Assembly (NCBI RefSeq): GCF_021129235.1
Contig: NZ_JAJOMA010000005.1
Span: 295,695 to 359,694, forward strand
Origin: Kineosporia mesophila
Lineage (GTDB): Bacteria; Actinomycetota; Actinomycetes; Actinomycetales; Kineosporiaceae
Length of the DNA stretch: 64,000 bases
Reading direction: 5' to 3'
The notes below the pieces were generated by a model. That model did not search any database, was not told the DNA's origin, and was given only the letters and a program-made list of their open reading frames with translations. The number at the start of each line of letters is the position of its first letter. Position 1 is the stretch's first letter. The position numbers were made by a program, and so were the translations under genes. Of the stretch, positions 18,133 through 26,206 are shown one piece after another.

Positions 18133-19905
18133 ATGTGTGGCTTGGGTGGCGAGTTCCGGCTGGACGGCGCCCGAGGAGATCGGGACGCGGTGGCGAGGAT
18201 GTCACCGTGCCTGGAGCGCCGCGGGCCGGACTCGAAGGGCACCTGGTCACACGGGCCGGTCACGTTCCTGCACCATCGGCTGAAGATCATCGACCTCTCC
18301 GAGGCCGGGTCACAGCCGATGGTGAACGAGGAGCTGCGGCTGGCCCTGGTGTTCAACGGCTGCATCTACAACCACCACGAGCTGCGGCGCGAGCTCCAGG
18401 GGCACGGCTACCGGTTCCGTTCCACCTCCGACACCGAGGTGATCCTGGCGGCCTACCACCACTGGGGCACAGCCTGTGTGGACCGTTTCCTGGGCATGTT
18501 CGCGTTCGTCATCCACGAGCTCGACAGTGGCCGGCTGGTGATGGCCCGCGACCGGCTGGGCATCAAGCCGCTCTACCTGAGCGAGACCCCGCAGCGCATC
18601 CGGTTCGCGTCGACCCTTCCCGCCCTGCTGGCGGCCGGAGACGTGGACACGGGCATCGACGCGGTGGCCCTGCACCACTACCTCTCGTGGCACTCAGTGG
18701 TGCCCGCCCCGCGGACGATGCTGACCGGCGTCCGCAAATTGCCGCCCGCCACCGTGCGCGTGATCGAGCCGAACGGCTCGTCGACCGAATCGGTCTACTG
18801 GAATCCCCCTGCCACCCGGGAACTCCGGCTCGCCCCCGACGAATGGCGGGAGAGGACCCGGGCCGCCCTGGACGTGGCCGTGCGCCGGCGCATGGTGTCC
18901 GACGTGCCGGTGGGCGTGCTGCTGTCCGGCGGGCTGGACTCCAGCCTGATCGTGTCGCTGCTGGCGAGGGCCGGGCAGAGTGGACTGGCCACGTTCAGCA
19001 TCGGTTTCAACTCGGTGGCCGGTGAGAGCGGTGACGAGTTCGAATACTCCGACCTGATGGCCAGGGAGTTCGGCACCGACCACCACAAGATCATGATCGC
19101 GGACGACCGGCTGGCCGGCGGGCTGGACGGGGCGATCGGGGCGATGAGCGAGCCGATGGTCAGCCACGACTGCGTGGCCTTCTACCTGCTCTCCGAAGAG
19201 GTCTCCCGGAGCATCACGGTGGTGCAGTCGGGCCAGGGGGCGGACGAGGTGTTCGCCGGGTACGACTGGTACCCGCCGCTGGCGGGCGTCCCCCGTTCGA
19301 AGGCCGTTGAAGCTTATGCCGATGTGTTCTTCGACCGCCCCGGCCATCTCGTGGCCGGCCTGCTGAACCCGCAGTGGCACGTGGACGGCGACCCCAGCCT
19401 GTCGTACGTGCGCGATCACTTCGCCGCGCCGGGAGCCGAGACCACGCTGGACGCCGCGCTGCGCATCGACAGCCGCGTGATGCTGGTCGACGACCCGGTG
19501 AAACGCGTCGACAACATGACCATGGCCTGGGGCCTGGAGGCCCGCGTGCCGTTCCTCGACCACGAGCTGGTCGAGCTCGCCGCCCTCTGCCCGCCGGAAC
19601 TGAAACTCGCCCACGGCGGCAAGGGGGTCTTGAAAGAAGCCGCGCGAGGAGTTGTCCCGGATGCCGTGATCGACCGTACGAAGGGCTATTTCCCGGTGCC
19701 CGGGGTGCGGCACCTGGACGGCCAGATCCTCGATCGGGTGCGCGACGCGCTGCTGTCCAGGACAGCGACCGACCGGGCCCTGTACCGTCCGGAGGTCGTG
19801 AGCACTCTGCTGGCCGACCCCAACACGGCACGTACCACGATCGGTGCCAACGTCGTCTGGCAGCTCGGCCTGCTCGAGCTCTGGCTGCAGCGGATCGGTC
19901 TGTGA
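18133..19905 (+). CDS. AsnB-type amidotransferase, N-acetylglutaminylglutamine amidotransferase-like
   Basis: A 590-residue class-II glutamine amidotransferase plus PP-loop synthetase. Cys2 (MCGLGG) is the nucleophile that takes ammonia from glutamine, with RRGPDS and the variant VFNGCIYNHHEL (Cys where ordinary AsnB has Glu). The synthetase half has LLSGGLDSSLIVSLL, QGADEVFAGY and RVDNMTMAWGLEARVPFLD. The whole resembles the enzyme that makes the C-terminal amide of the osmolyte N-acetylglutaminylglutamine amide more than biosynthetic asparagine synthetase. In classical NAGGN loci the partners are a GNAT/ATP-grasp fusion and an M42 peptidase; here they are a GCS2/ATP-grasp fusion and an S9 peptidase. 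GGGAGG precedes ATG 18133. The substrate is inferred. Confidence 0.85.
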   Translation: MCGLGGEFRLDGARGDRDAVARMSPCLERRGPDSKGTWSHGPVTFLHHRLKIIDLSEAGSQPMVNEELRLALVFNGCIYNHHELRRELQGHGYRFRSTSDTEVILAAYHHWGTACVDRFLGMFAFVIHELDSGRLVMARDRLGIKPLYLSETPQRIRFASTLPALLAAGDVDTGIDAVALHHYLSWHSVVPAPRTMLTGVRKLPPATVRVIEPNGSSTESVYWNPPATRELRLAPDEWRERTRAALDVAVRRRMVSDVPVGVLLSGGLDSSLIVSLLARAGQSGLATFSIGFNSVAGESGDEFEYSDLMAREFGTDHHKIMIADDRLAGGLDGAIGAMSEPMVSHDCVAFYLLSEEVSRSITVVQSGQGADEVFAGYDWYPPLAGVPRSKAVEAYADVFFDRPGHLVAGLLNPQWHVDGDPSLSYVRDHFAAPGAETTLDAALRIDSRVMLVDDPVKRVDNMTMAWGLEARVPFLDHELVELAALCPPELKLAHGGKGVLKEAARGVVPDAVIDRTKGYFPVPGVRHLDGQILDRVRDALLSRTATDRALYRPEVVSTLLADPNTARTTIGANVVWQLGLLELWLQRIGL

Positions 19906-21764
19906 ACCCGCAGCCGACCGAGGATCAGTCGTCCGAACTGGTACCCGAAGACGTCTACGGCAGCTGGTCGCCCACTCCCGACCCGGACGGGACGCGGATC
20001 GCGTTCATCTCCGACCGGGGTGGCGCCCCGGCGATCTGGATCAAGGACTCGCAGACCGGGCGGGCCGTCAATCCCGGCATCAGCCTGGACCGGGTGCTCT
20101 CGATCAGCTGGTCGCCCGATGCGGTCTGGCTGGCCTGCCTGGTGGCGGGGGCGGGCAGTTCGCGGGACGAGGTCTGGGTGGTGCGGCCCGACGGCTCGGG
20201 CCTGCGGTTGATCTCGGGCGGACCGGGTGCGACGGCGTGGCTGGGTGCGGGGTCGCGGCACGGGTGGACGCCCGACGGACGTCTCATGGTCACCGAGTCA
20301 CTCGGTGGGGTCGCCTCCGCCGTGCTCGTCTCACCCCTGGCCGGTGAGCGCACCGTGATCGCCTCCGGGCCGCTGATCTCGCTGCTCGACGTGGCCGGGG
20401 GCCGGGCGCTGCTGCGCCGCGGGCCGCGCAGCTACCGCACGCTGGCCGTGTGCGACCTGGACGGCTCGGACGAGCGCCCGGTGGACACCTCGGTCACCGG
20501 TGAGCGCGGCGGTTTCGCCGATCAGGGCTGCCTCTCGCCCGACGGCCGGTACCTGTACGCCCGCAGCGAGGCCGATCACGACCTGGCGGCGCTGGTCCGG
20601 GTGGATCTGCGGGATGGTGCGGCCGGGCTCCTGGCCCGGCGGGAGGACGCCGAGCTTCAGCGGGTCACGCTCGCACCCGACGGCACCACGGCCGTGCTGC
20701 TGTGGAACGAGTTCGGCGGCACCAACGCGGTCAGCCTGCTCGACCTGGGATCCCGGCACGAGGACGAGATCGGGCCGCTGCCCCGCGACGTGGTGGACGA
20801 CTGCCAGCTCTTCGCGGGCGGCAAGTCGCTGATGCTCACGGCCGAGGACTGGTCCGACCCGCGTGGGGCCTGGACCATCGACCTGGCCACCGGCGCCACG
20901 CTGCCCCTGACCAGCCGGGCCGACGGGGAGCTGCGCGGTTCCCGGGGATCCAGCTACGCCACGGTGGACACCGCCGACCTGTCCCGGCCGGTGCTGCGGC
21001 GGTTCCCCGCCCGGGACGGGCTGGGTCTCAGCGGCTGGCTGTACCGGCCCGATTCCTCCGGCCCCTGGCCGACGATGGTGCACCTGCACGGTGGCCCGGA
21101 GTCGCAGGAACGCCCGGTCTACAACTCGCTCTTCCAGTCGCTGGTCTCCGAGGGCATCGCGGTCTTCGCACCGAACGTGCGGGGGTCGTCGGGATACGGG
21201 CGGACGTTCGAGACGGCCGACGACGTCGGGCGGCGGCTCGGGTCGATCGAGGACGTCGCGGCGGCCGTGGATCACCTGGTCACCTCGGGAGTTTCAGTCC
21301 CCGGGCGGATCGGGCTGATGGGCCGGTCGTACGGCGGGTACCTCACGCTGGCCGGCCTGACCTGGTTCCCCGACCTGTTCAGCGTCGGTATCGACGTCTG
21401 CGGCATGGCCGACCTGGAGACCTTCTACGAGCACACCGAACCGTGGATCGCCACGGCCGCGGTCTCGAAGTACGGCGACCCGGCCACGGACAGCACCGTG
21501 CTGCGGGAGTTCTCACCGATCCACCGGATCGGGCGGCTCACGGCACCGCTTCTCGTGGTGCACGGCGCGGACGACACCAACGTGCCGGTGGAGGAGGCCG
21601 GGCAGGTGGTCTCGGCCCTGGCCGAACAGGGCGTGCCGCACCGGTTCCTGAAGTTCCCGGGAGAGGGGCACGACCTGCTCGACACCAAGAACCGGGTGAC
21701 GTTCGTGCGCACCGCCGTGGACTGGGCCTGCGAGCACCTGCGCGTCACCCGCTCAGCTCTGTAG
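19902..21764 (+). CDS. S9-family (prolyl oligopeptidase-like) peptidase
   Basis: A 620-residue cytosolic serine peptidase. Residues about 20-360 form a TolB/WD-like beta-propeller (repeated SPDG/APDG-type strands such as CLSPDGRYLYARS). Residues about 370-620 form the alpha/beta-hydrolase domain with nucleophile GRSYGGY, acid HGADDTNVP and histidine GEGHDLL. Such enzymes cleave short peptides or acylated amino acids. GTG 19902 overlaps the amidotransferase stop by four bases (GTGA), so the two are translationally coupled. I infer that it trims or degrades the peptide made by the two upstream enzymes. Its last 12 bases overlap the convergent response-regulator gene. A general aminopeptidase role is possible. 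Confidence 0.9.
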   Translation: MNPQPTEDQSSELVPEDVYGSWSPTPDPDGTRIAFISDRGGAPAIWIKDSQTGRAVNPGISLDRVLSISWSPDAVWLACLVAGAGSSRDEVWVVRPDGSGLRLISGGPGATAWLGAGSRHGWTPDGRLMVTESLGGVASAVLVSPLAGERTVIASGPLISLLDVAGGRALLRRGPRSYRTLAVCDLDGSDERPVDTSVTGERGGFADQGCLSPDGRYLYARSEADHDLAALVRVDLRDGAAGLLARREDAELQRVTLAPDGTTAVLLWNEFGGTNAVSLLDLGSRHEDEIGPLPRDVVDDCQLFAGGKSLMLTAEDWSDPRGAWTIDLATGATLPLTSRADGELRGSRGSSYATVDTADLSRPVLRRFPARDGLGLSGWLYRPDSSGPWPTMVHLHGGPESQERPVYNSLFQSLVSEGIAVFAPNVRGSSGYGRTFETADDVGRRLGSIEDVAAAVDHLVTSGVSVPGRIGLMGRSYGGYLTLAGLTWFPDLFSVGIDVCGMADLETFYEHTEPWIATAAVSKYGDPATDSTVLREFSPIHRIGRLTAPLLVVHGADDTNVPVEEAGQVVSALAEQGVPHRFLKFPGEGHDLLDTKNRVTFVRTAVDWACEHLRVTRSAL

Positions 21765-22388
21765 GTTCTCCTTCGCCCAGAGCGCGGCACTGGTCCGGTC
21801 CTGCACCCCGATGCGGCGGAACACGTTGCCCAGGTGCACTTTGACCGTGCGCTCGCTGATTCCGAGGGCCCGGCCGATCTGCTTGTTGGCCATGCCCTTG
21901 GCCACCAGGCGCAGCACGTCGGTCTCCCGCGGCGACAGCGGGGGCGGCGGGCCGACCGTGCCCTCGGTCAGCAGGGTGCGGGCCACCCGGGGGTCGATCG
22001 GTGAGCCCTGCTTCGCCGCGGCGAGTACCCCGGACACCACGTCTTGTGGGTCGGAATCCTTGAGCAGGTAACCGATCGCGCCGGCGGCGAGCGCATCGCG
22101 CACCCGGTTGCGGTCGGAGAACGAGGTCAGCACCAGCACCTGGATCTCCGGGCGCAGCGCCAGGAGTTTGCGGGTCGCGGTCACACCGTCCATCCCCGGC
22201 ATCGACAGGTCCATGAGCACCACATCGGGGTCGGCGTTCTGGGCGAGCTCGACGGCCTGCTCCCCGTCGGAGGCCTCACCCACCACGGTGATCTGCGGGT
22301 GGGCGTCGAGCAGCGCGCTCAGCCCGGCCCGCACCAGGGCGTGGTCGTCGACGAGCAGAACACGAACCTTTAGGACGTCGTCGGTCAC
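21753..22388 (-). CDS. NarL/LuxR-family response regulator
   Basis: A 211-residue DNA-binding response regulator. The receiver domain has the acidic pair VDDH at residues 13-16 and the phospho-acceptor Asp60 in VLMDLSMPGMDG. The C-terminal LuxR helix-turn-helix (about 145-205) has LSPRETDVLRLVAKG and NKQIGRALGISERTVKVHL. It is coupled to the upstream histidine kinase: GTG 22388 overlaps the kinase stop as GTGA. The 3' end overlaps the end of the convergent S9 peptidase gene by 12 bases. Targets are unknown. Confidence 0.93.
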   Translation of the reverse strand: MTDDVLKVRVLLVDDHALVRAGLSALLDAHPQITVVGEASDGEQAVELAQNADPDVVLMDLSMPGMDGVTATRKLLALRPEIQVLVLTSFSDRNRVRDALAAGAIGYLLKDSDPQDVVSGVLAAAKQGSPIDPRVARTLLTEGTVGPPPPLSPRETDVLRLVAKGMANKQIGRALGISERTVKVHLGNVFRRIGVQDRTSAALWAKENLQS

Positions 22389-23851
22389 CGCGAGATCTCC
22401 AGTCGCCAATGGGTTCCGGCACCCGGAGCGGTGCGCACGAGCAGCTCGGCCCCGCCCGCGGAGGCCTGGTCGGCGATCAGCCGAACCCCGAAGTGCCCCT
22501 CCTGCGGTCGCTTCATCACCGTGTCGAGATCGAACCCGACCCCGTCGTCCATCATGTCCAGTACCGTTCTTCCCTGGTGATCGTCCAGCGTGACCCGTAC
22601 GCTCTCCGCGTCCGCATGTTTCATGGTGTTGCGCAAGCATTCCTGAGCCACCCGGAACACCAGCTCCTCCTTCTCGGGAGGTAGTTGCAGCTCGTCCGGC
22701 ACCTCGACCTCGACCGCCACGCTCTGGGCCCGCAAGGGTGCGGTGAGGTCGGTGAGTGCCGACCGCAGCCCGGCGTTGCGCAGGCTCGGTGGGTAGATGT
22801 CGACCAGCAGCGAGCGAAGGCCACCGATGCTCGAACGCACCGAGCCCGCGGCCAGATCGAGCTGGGCCGCCGTTGTGTCGTCGTGCGCGGCCCGAGCCCG
22901 GTCGGCCGCTCCCGCCACCAGGAACGCGCTGCCCACCAGCTCCTGGACAGCACCGTCGTGCAGCGTGGCGGCGATGCGGCGGCGCTCGTCGTCCGAGGCC
23001 TGCACGGCCCGGGCCAGGTAGGCCTCGCGATCACGTTGCGAACGCCGCACCCGGGCCACCAGGGCCCAGGTCAGCGGGGCCTGGGCGACCAGCATGAGCA
23101 GCAGGCTGGTGAGCGTGATGCCGCCGAAACCCCGGGTCAGATCACCGGTCCGGGCCGTCACGGCGTCGTAGGCGGAGTAGGTCTCGAACAGCAGGGTCTG
23201 GCCGTCGGCGGCCCAGACCGGGCGGTAGACCTCGAGCAGCTTGCGGTTGTTGCTGCGCTCGAACTGGTTCTCCGGGGCGCTGAGGTCGCTGATCTCGGCC
23301 TTGGTGACCCGGTCGTCCAGCGCCTGCGTCTCCTCGTCGTCGAGCGCGAAGCGCATGCCGATCAGCTGGGGCTCGTCGGCGTAGACGATCGTGCCATCGG
23401 GCTTCCAGAGCTTGACCCGTACGATCGTGTCGCTGAGCAGTCGCTCGCGCACCGTGGTGTCGAGCCGGGCGATCGCCGCCTGCCGGGTCGCGGTGTCGGT
23501 GGAGAACAGGTCGCCGGTGATCGCGGGCTGCATCACCGACTCGCCCAGCACATCGGTGATGGCCAGGGCGTCGTTCACCGCCTCCCGCCCGGCCGCGCGG
23601 CGGGCCGTGACGGCACTGGCCGCCGCGACCCCGACAAACACCAGCAGGGCCAGCACGACCACCCCTCCGACCAGCCGGCCCCAGTGAAGTGGCTGCTCGG
23701 AGGGGCGGCCCGGGCCGGCGCCGGTGACGCTGACCCAGGGGCCGGGTTCCGCCGCGGAACCCCCGGTCGGCGGCCCCGAACTCACCCGGCCCTCAGAAGC
23801 TGAACCCCCACCGGCCGGCTCGGTGCCCCGGCCGGGCTCGGCATCGGTCAT
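22385..23851 (-). CDS. Two-component sensor histidine kinase, NarL-type
   Basis: A 488-residue membrane histidine kinase. A polar, Pro/Gly/Glu-rich cytosolic N-terminus of about 55 residues is followed by a transmembrane helix (about 60-82), an extracytoplasmic sensor of about 160 residues, and a second helix (about 243-268). The HisKA_3 box RRRIAATLHDGAVQE puts the phospho-accepting His at about 298. The HATPase domain has AQECLRNTMKHADA and DDGVGFDL. It would phosphorylate the coupled response regulator at 21753-22388. The extracytoplasmic region shows no motif that identifies its signal, although its location between membrane helices suggests an external or membrane stimulus. ATG 23851 is the natural start. 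Confidence 0.92.
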   Translation of the reverse strand: MTDAEPGRGTEPAGGGSASEGRVSSGPPTGGSAAEPGPWVSVTGAGPGRPSEQPLHWGRLVGGVVVLALLVFVGVAAASAVTARRAAGREAVNDALAITDVLGESVMQPAITGDLFSTDTATRQAAIARLDTTVRERLLSDTIVRVKLWKPDGTIVYADEPQLIGMRFALDDEETQALDDRVTKAEISDLSAPENQFERSNNRKLLEVYRPVWAADGQTLLFETYSAYDAVTARTGDLTRGFGGITLTSLLLMLVAQAPLTWALVARVRRSQRDREAYLARAVQASDDERRRIAATLHDGAVQELVGSAFLVAGAADRARAAHDDTTAAQLDLAAGSVRSSIGGLRSLLVDIYPPSLRNAGLRSALTDLTAPLRAQSVAVEVEVPDELQLPPEKEELVFRVAQECLRNTMKHADAESVRVTLDDHQGRTVLDMMDDGVGFDLDTVMKRPQEGHFGVRLIADQASAGGAELLVRTAPGAGTHWRLEISR

Positions 23852-23891
23852 GCCCGCATCGTCACTCCTGGCTCAACATCCTCACTCGGCG

Positions 23892-23940
23892 GGATCGTGT
23901 GCATTCCTTGCGCCCTGACCGCAAGGAATGCACACGATCC
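23892..23940. repeat. 21-bp perfect hairpin in the intergenic region
   Basis: Arms 23892-23912 and 23920-23940 (beginning GGATCGTGTGCATTCCTTGC) pair perfectly around a 7-base loop. It lies upstream of the histidine kinase start and downstream of the His-rich protein gene, both on the minus strand. The GATC-xTG-GCA edge is only loosely like the TGATCAxGC palindromes, so I list it separately. Confidence 0.75.
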
Positions 23941-24022
23941 GGTCCGTCACTGGCAAGCCCCTTGCCCCGCATCGGCGACCCGGCCGCTCGGGTGCCCGTG
24001 CGTCCCTCATTTCTCAGGCACC

Positions 24023-24073
24023 CGTTCGTGATCATGCGAAGTTTTCCTGGGGAACCTCGCATGATCACGAACG
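24023..24073. repeat. TGATCATGC-family palindrome, copy D (shorter arms)
   Basis: Outer arms CGTTCGTGATCATGCGA (24023-24039) and 24057-24073 are perfect complements over 17 bp. The inner part (GTTTTCC/GGGAACC) pairs imperfectly. The arm shares TGATCATGC with copies A and B and is a degenerate relative. It is 34 bases beyond the stop of the His/Asp-rich protein gene and so probably ends that transcript. Confidence 0.75.
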
Positions 24074-24106
24074 AAGGGGGGCCATCGCACATTCGTGGTC
24101 ACCACA

Positions 24107-24571
24107 TCAGTCGTCGCTGCCGTGACCACCGTGACGGCCACCCTTGTCGTCCCCGCCTTTGTCGTCGCTACCTTTGTCGTCGCTGCCCCGGCCGCGGTGC
24201 TGGTGACCGCCGCCGTCGTCGCTGCTGTGACGCTTGTGCGTGATGCTGTGCTTGCCGTGGTCGTCACCGGCGTCGTGGGTGGAACTCGCCGAGCTGGTGG
24301 CCCGGTGGGTGCTGGTGGCCGAACGGGTGCTGGAGCTGACCGTGCGCCGGTTGTCGTCGGCGCCGTGACCACCGTGGCGACGGCCGTGGTCGTCCTCCGT
24401 GGCCGAGGGGCTGGAGGTGGCGGTGGTGCGCGGTGTCGAGCTCTCCACCAGCTGCACGTTGCTGGAGTCCACCGGGCGCTGGGCGCTCAGCGAGGGGTTG
24501 GCGGCGAGCCCGAGCGCGGCCGGGATGATCGCCGCCGCCGCAGCGCCACTGATGATCAGCATCTTCTTCAT
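24107..24571 (-). CDS. Exported His/Asp/Ser-rich low-complexity protein
   Basis: A 154-residue protein that I do not recognise by family. Residues 1-30 are a signal peptide or membrane anchor (MKKMLIISGAAAAAIIPAAL). The remainder is low complexity: Ser/Thr-rich to about residue 100, then rich in His, Asp, Gly and Lys with repeated DDKG and RHGGHGSDD-type units. This composition suggests an extended, metal-binding or surface segment, but no defined site can be named. The start at 24571 is set by a strong AGGAGGAC ribosome site; an in-frame ATG at 24592 is less likely. The gene is upstream of the two-component pair in the same orientation, separated from it by two hairpins. Confidence 0.75.
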   Translation of the reverse strand: MKKMLIISGAAAAAIIPAALGLAANPSLSAQRPVDSSNVQLVESSTPRTTATSSPSATEDDHGRRHGGHGADDNRRTVSSSTRSATSTHRATSSASSTHDAGDDHGKHSITHKRHSSDDGGGHQHRGRGSDDKGSDDKGGDDKGGRHGGHGSDD

Positions 24572-24677
24572 GTCGTCCTCCTGGGTGGCCATTCTTTCCG
24601 CTTGGTACCCATTGACGGGGAGGAAGAGTTCCGGTTGCTATGCGACGGAGGTACTAGGACCAGCCTGACCTGCGCTT

Positions 24678-25214
24678 TTACCCCATAGTCTTCTGACCGT
24701 CGATGGTCTCGCGGATGATGTCGGCATGCCCGGCGTGCTGGGCCGTCTCACCGATCAGGTGCAGCAGCACCCTGCGCGCCGACCAGGAGGCACCGGGCGC
24801 GAACCAGGGAGCCTCGGGCAGCGGATGGGAGAGGTCGAGGTCGGGCAGACCACGCACCACCTCCTCGGTGTGTGCGGCGACCTTCTCGTAGTGGGCCAGC
24901 GTGCTCTCCAGGGTCTCCCCCTCGAGCAACTTCCAGCCGTTCTCCCAGAAGGTGGGATCGGTCTGCCAGTTCTCGGGCAGTGCCATCCGGGACGGGCCCT
25001 CGACGATGAAGTCCACCCACTTCTCCTCCATCTCGCTGACGTGCTTCACCAGTCCGGCCAGGGTGAGTTCACTGGCGGTGTGCCGGGCCGTGACCTGCTC
25101 GTGCGAAAGGTTCCGCACCGTGTGCCGGAAGAACTGCCGGCGCTCGGCCAGGGTCTCCAGCAGCTCGGTCGTCTCCTGCCCCGTGCCATTCCCGGTGATC
25201 TCGGTGATCGACAT
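24678..25214 (-). CDS. DinB-like / DUF664 family protein
   Basis: A 178-residue four-helix-bundle protein of the DinB/mycothiol-dependent S-transferase superfamily. The run FRHTVRNLSHEQVT, LAGLVKHVSEMEEKWVDF and VLLHLIGETAQHAGHADIIRE gives the three His positions usually used as a divalent metal site. Members use mycothiol in actinomycetes to process small thiol-reactive compounds; the substrate here is unknown. The ATG at 25214 follows GGAGG with good spacing. A longer reading from ATG 25280 has no ribosome site. It stands alone between oppositely regulated neighbours. Confidence 0.87.
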   Translation of the reverse strand: MSITEITGNGTGQETTELLETLAERRQFFRHTVRNLSHEQVTARHTASELTLAGLVKHVSEMEEKWVDFIVEGPSRMALPENWQTDPTFWENGWKLLEGETLESTLAHYEKVAAHTEEVVRGLPDLDLSHPLPEAPWFAPGASWSARRVLLHLIGETAQHAGHADIIRETIDGQKTMG

Positions 25215-25518
25215 CTCAGCCTCCGTCGGATCGCGTGACGGACCCCCACCGGCGTCCGCGGCAGCACCGTAAGAGGTCATCCGGTCGGATTCCTTCCGCT
25301 TAGGACCCGCAACGCCGAGAGTTTCCCGGGATTTATTACCCGGGGCATGCCGTGACTCACAGTCAGTAGTAGTGGAGTCTTTGGGCCTCGGTCTGGAGTA
25401 ATCTGTGTCTCGTCGACGGCATAACCGCCTCAACTGTCACGTTGTGGTATGGATGCGGAGCACGGTGAAGTGCCCGCATCTACCACGAAGGGCACTACGT
25501 TCAGGATCGCTGTTTCCC

Positions 25519-25755
25519 ATGTTTGAGAACGCCAGCACCGCTGCGCTTGCGCAGTTCATCCCTGTTACCCCGGGCACCGTCCTGGAGCGGGGCCGGTTCG
25601 AGCTCAAAGTCACGATTCCGTCCAGCCGGTTCACCCGCAGCACCCAGGTCGACGTCAGCGGCAGCGCCACCGTCGCCTCGATCGAGCGACACCTCAGCGA
25701 CCGCTACGGCGAGTGCGTCGAGGTCGTTAACGCTCGCTGCATCCTGCACAACTAG
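25519..25755 (+). CDS. Small conserved-type hypothetical protein
   Basis: A 78-residue protein without recognised domain: MFENASTAALAQ, then a beta-rich core (RGRFELKVTIPSSRF, TQVDVSGSATVASIERHL) and a Cys-containing tail (GECVEVVNARCILHN). The amphipathic core and codon-position GC pattern look like a real protein. The ribosome site is weak (AGGA about 12 bases upstream), so the start could lie further up at one of several in-frame codons. It is divergent from the DinB-like gene. I can state no function. Confidence 0.5.
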   Translation: MFENASTAALAQFIPVTPGTVLERGRFELKVTIPSSRFTRSTQVDVSGSATVASIERHLSDRYGECVEVVNARCILHN

Positions 25756-26206
25756 GACACGTTCGTCCTCGGCCGGCCACGGGTTCTCCCGAGGCCGGCC
25801 TCACACATGTCCGGGTGCCCTCGCACCTTGCGGTCGGCGAACCAGAACGGGCTGTTCCCGCTGTGAGCGAAGCCATTCATGTGGCCCGTTGGCTCAAATA
25901 AGGGCTATCCAGGCCTTATCAATCTCCCGAACACCTGCCGCAAACGCCTTGGCTGCAGCAAGCTAGGACTGATCGCCGGGAACGGAACGGTGACCGGGGA
26001 TGCGCTGGGCAGGACGCCCGAGTATCCACATCGGGATCCTTCCTGAGGCGAGAGGCCTGTTTACGTCCGGTCAGTAACACAGACGGGGCACAGCTCGATA
26101 TAGAGCATAGTGCACCTCAGGTATCGAATCGGACGCCGGTGGGCACACCCCTGACCGACCGGTCAGGACGTACGGGGTCAGCAGATCCGGCAGACGAGAG
26201 CGAGCC
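25756..26206 (+). other. 451-base leader-like region without a gene
   Basis: The stretch precedes the Thr/Ser-rich wall-type protein gene. Open frames are short or rich in unlikely codons. The sequence contains several GC-rich inverted repeats (for example CCTCGG..CCGAGG at about 25770) and long stretches of lower GC than the genes. I considered a c-di-AMP or other riboswitch because of the downstream exported protein, but I cannot align a known consensus. Confidence 0.4.

Noticed and set aside
25850..26070. Possible c-di-AMP (ydaO-type) or similar riboswitch ahead of the KSPT-repeat gene
   Set aside because: Some GGAAC/GGTGA-like words occur, but the ordered conserved segments and pairing of the known riboswitch could not be aligned.
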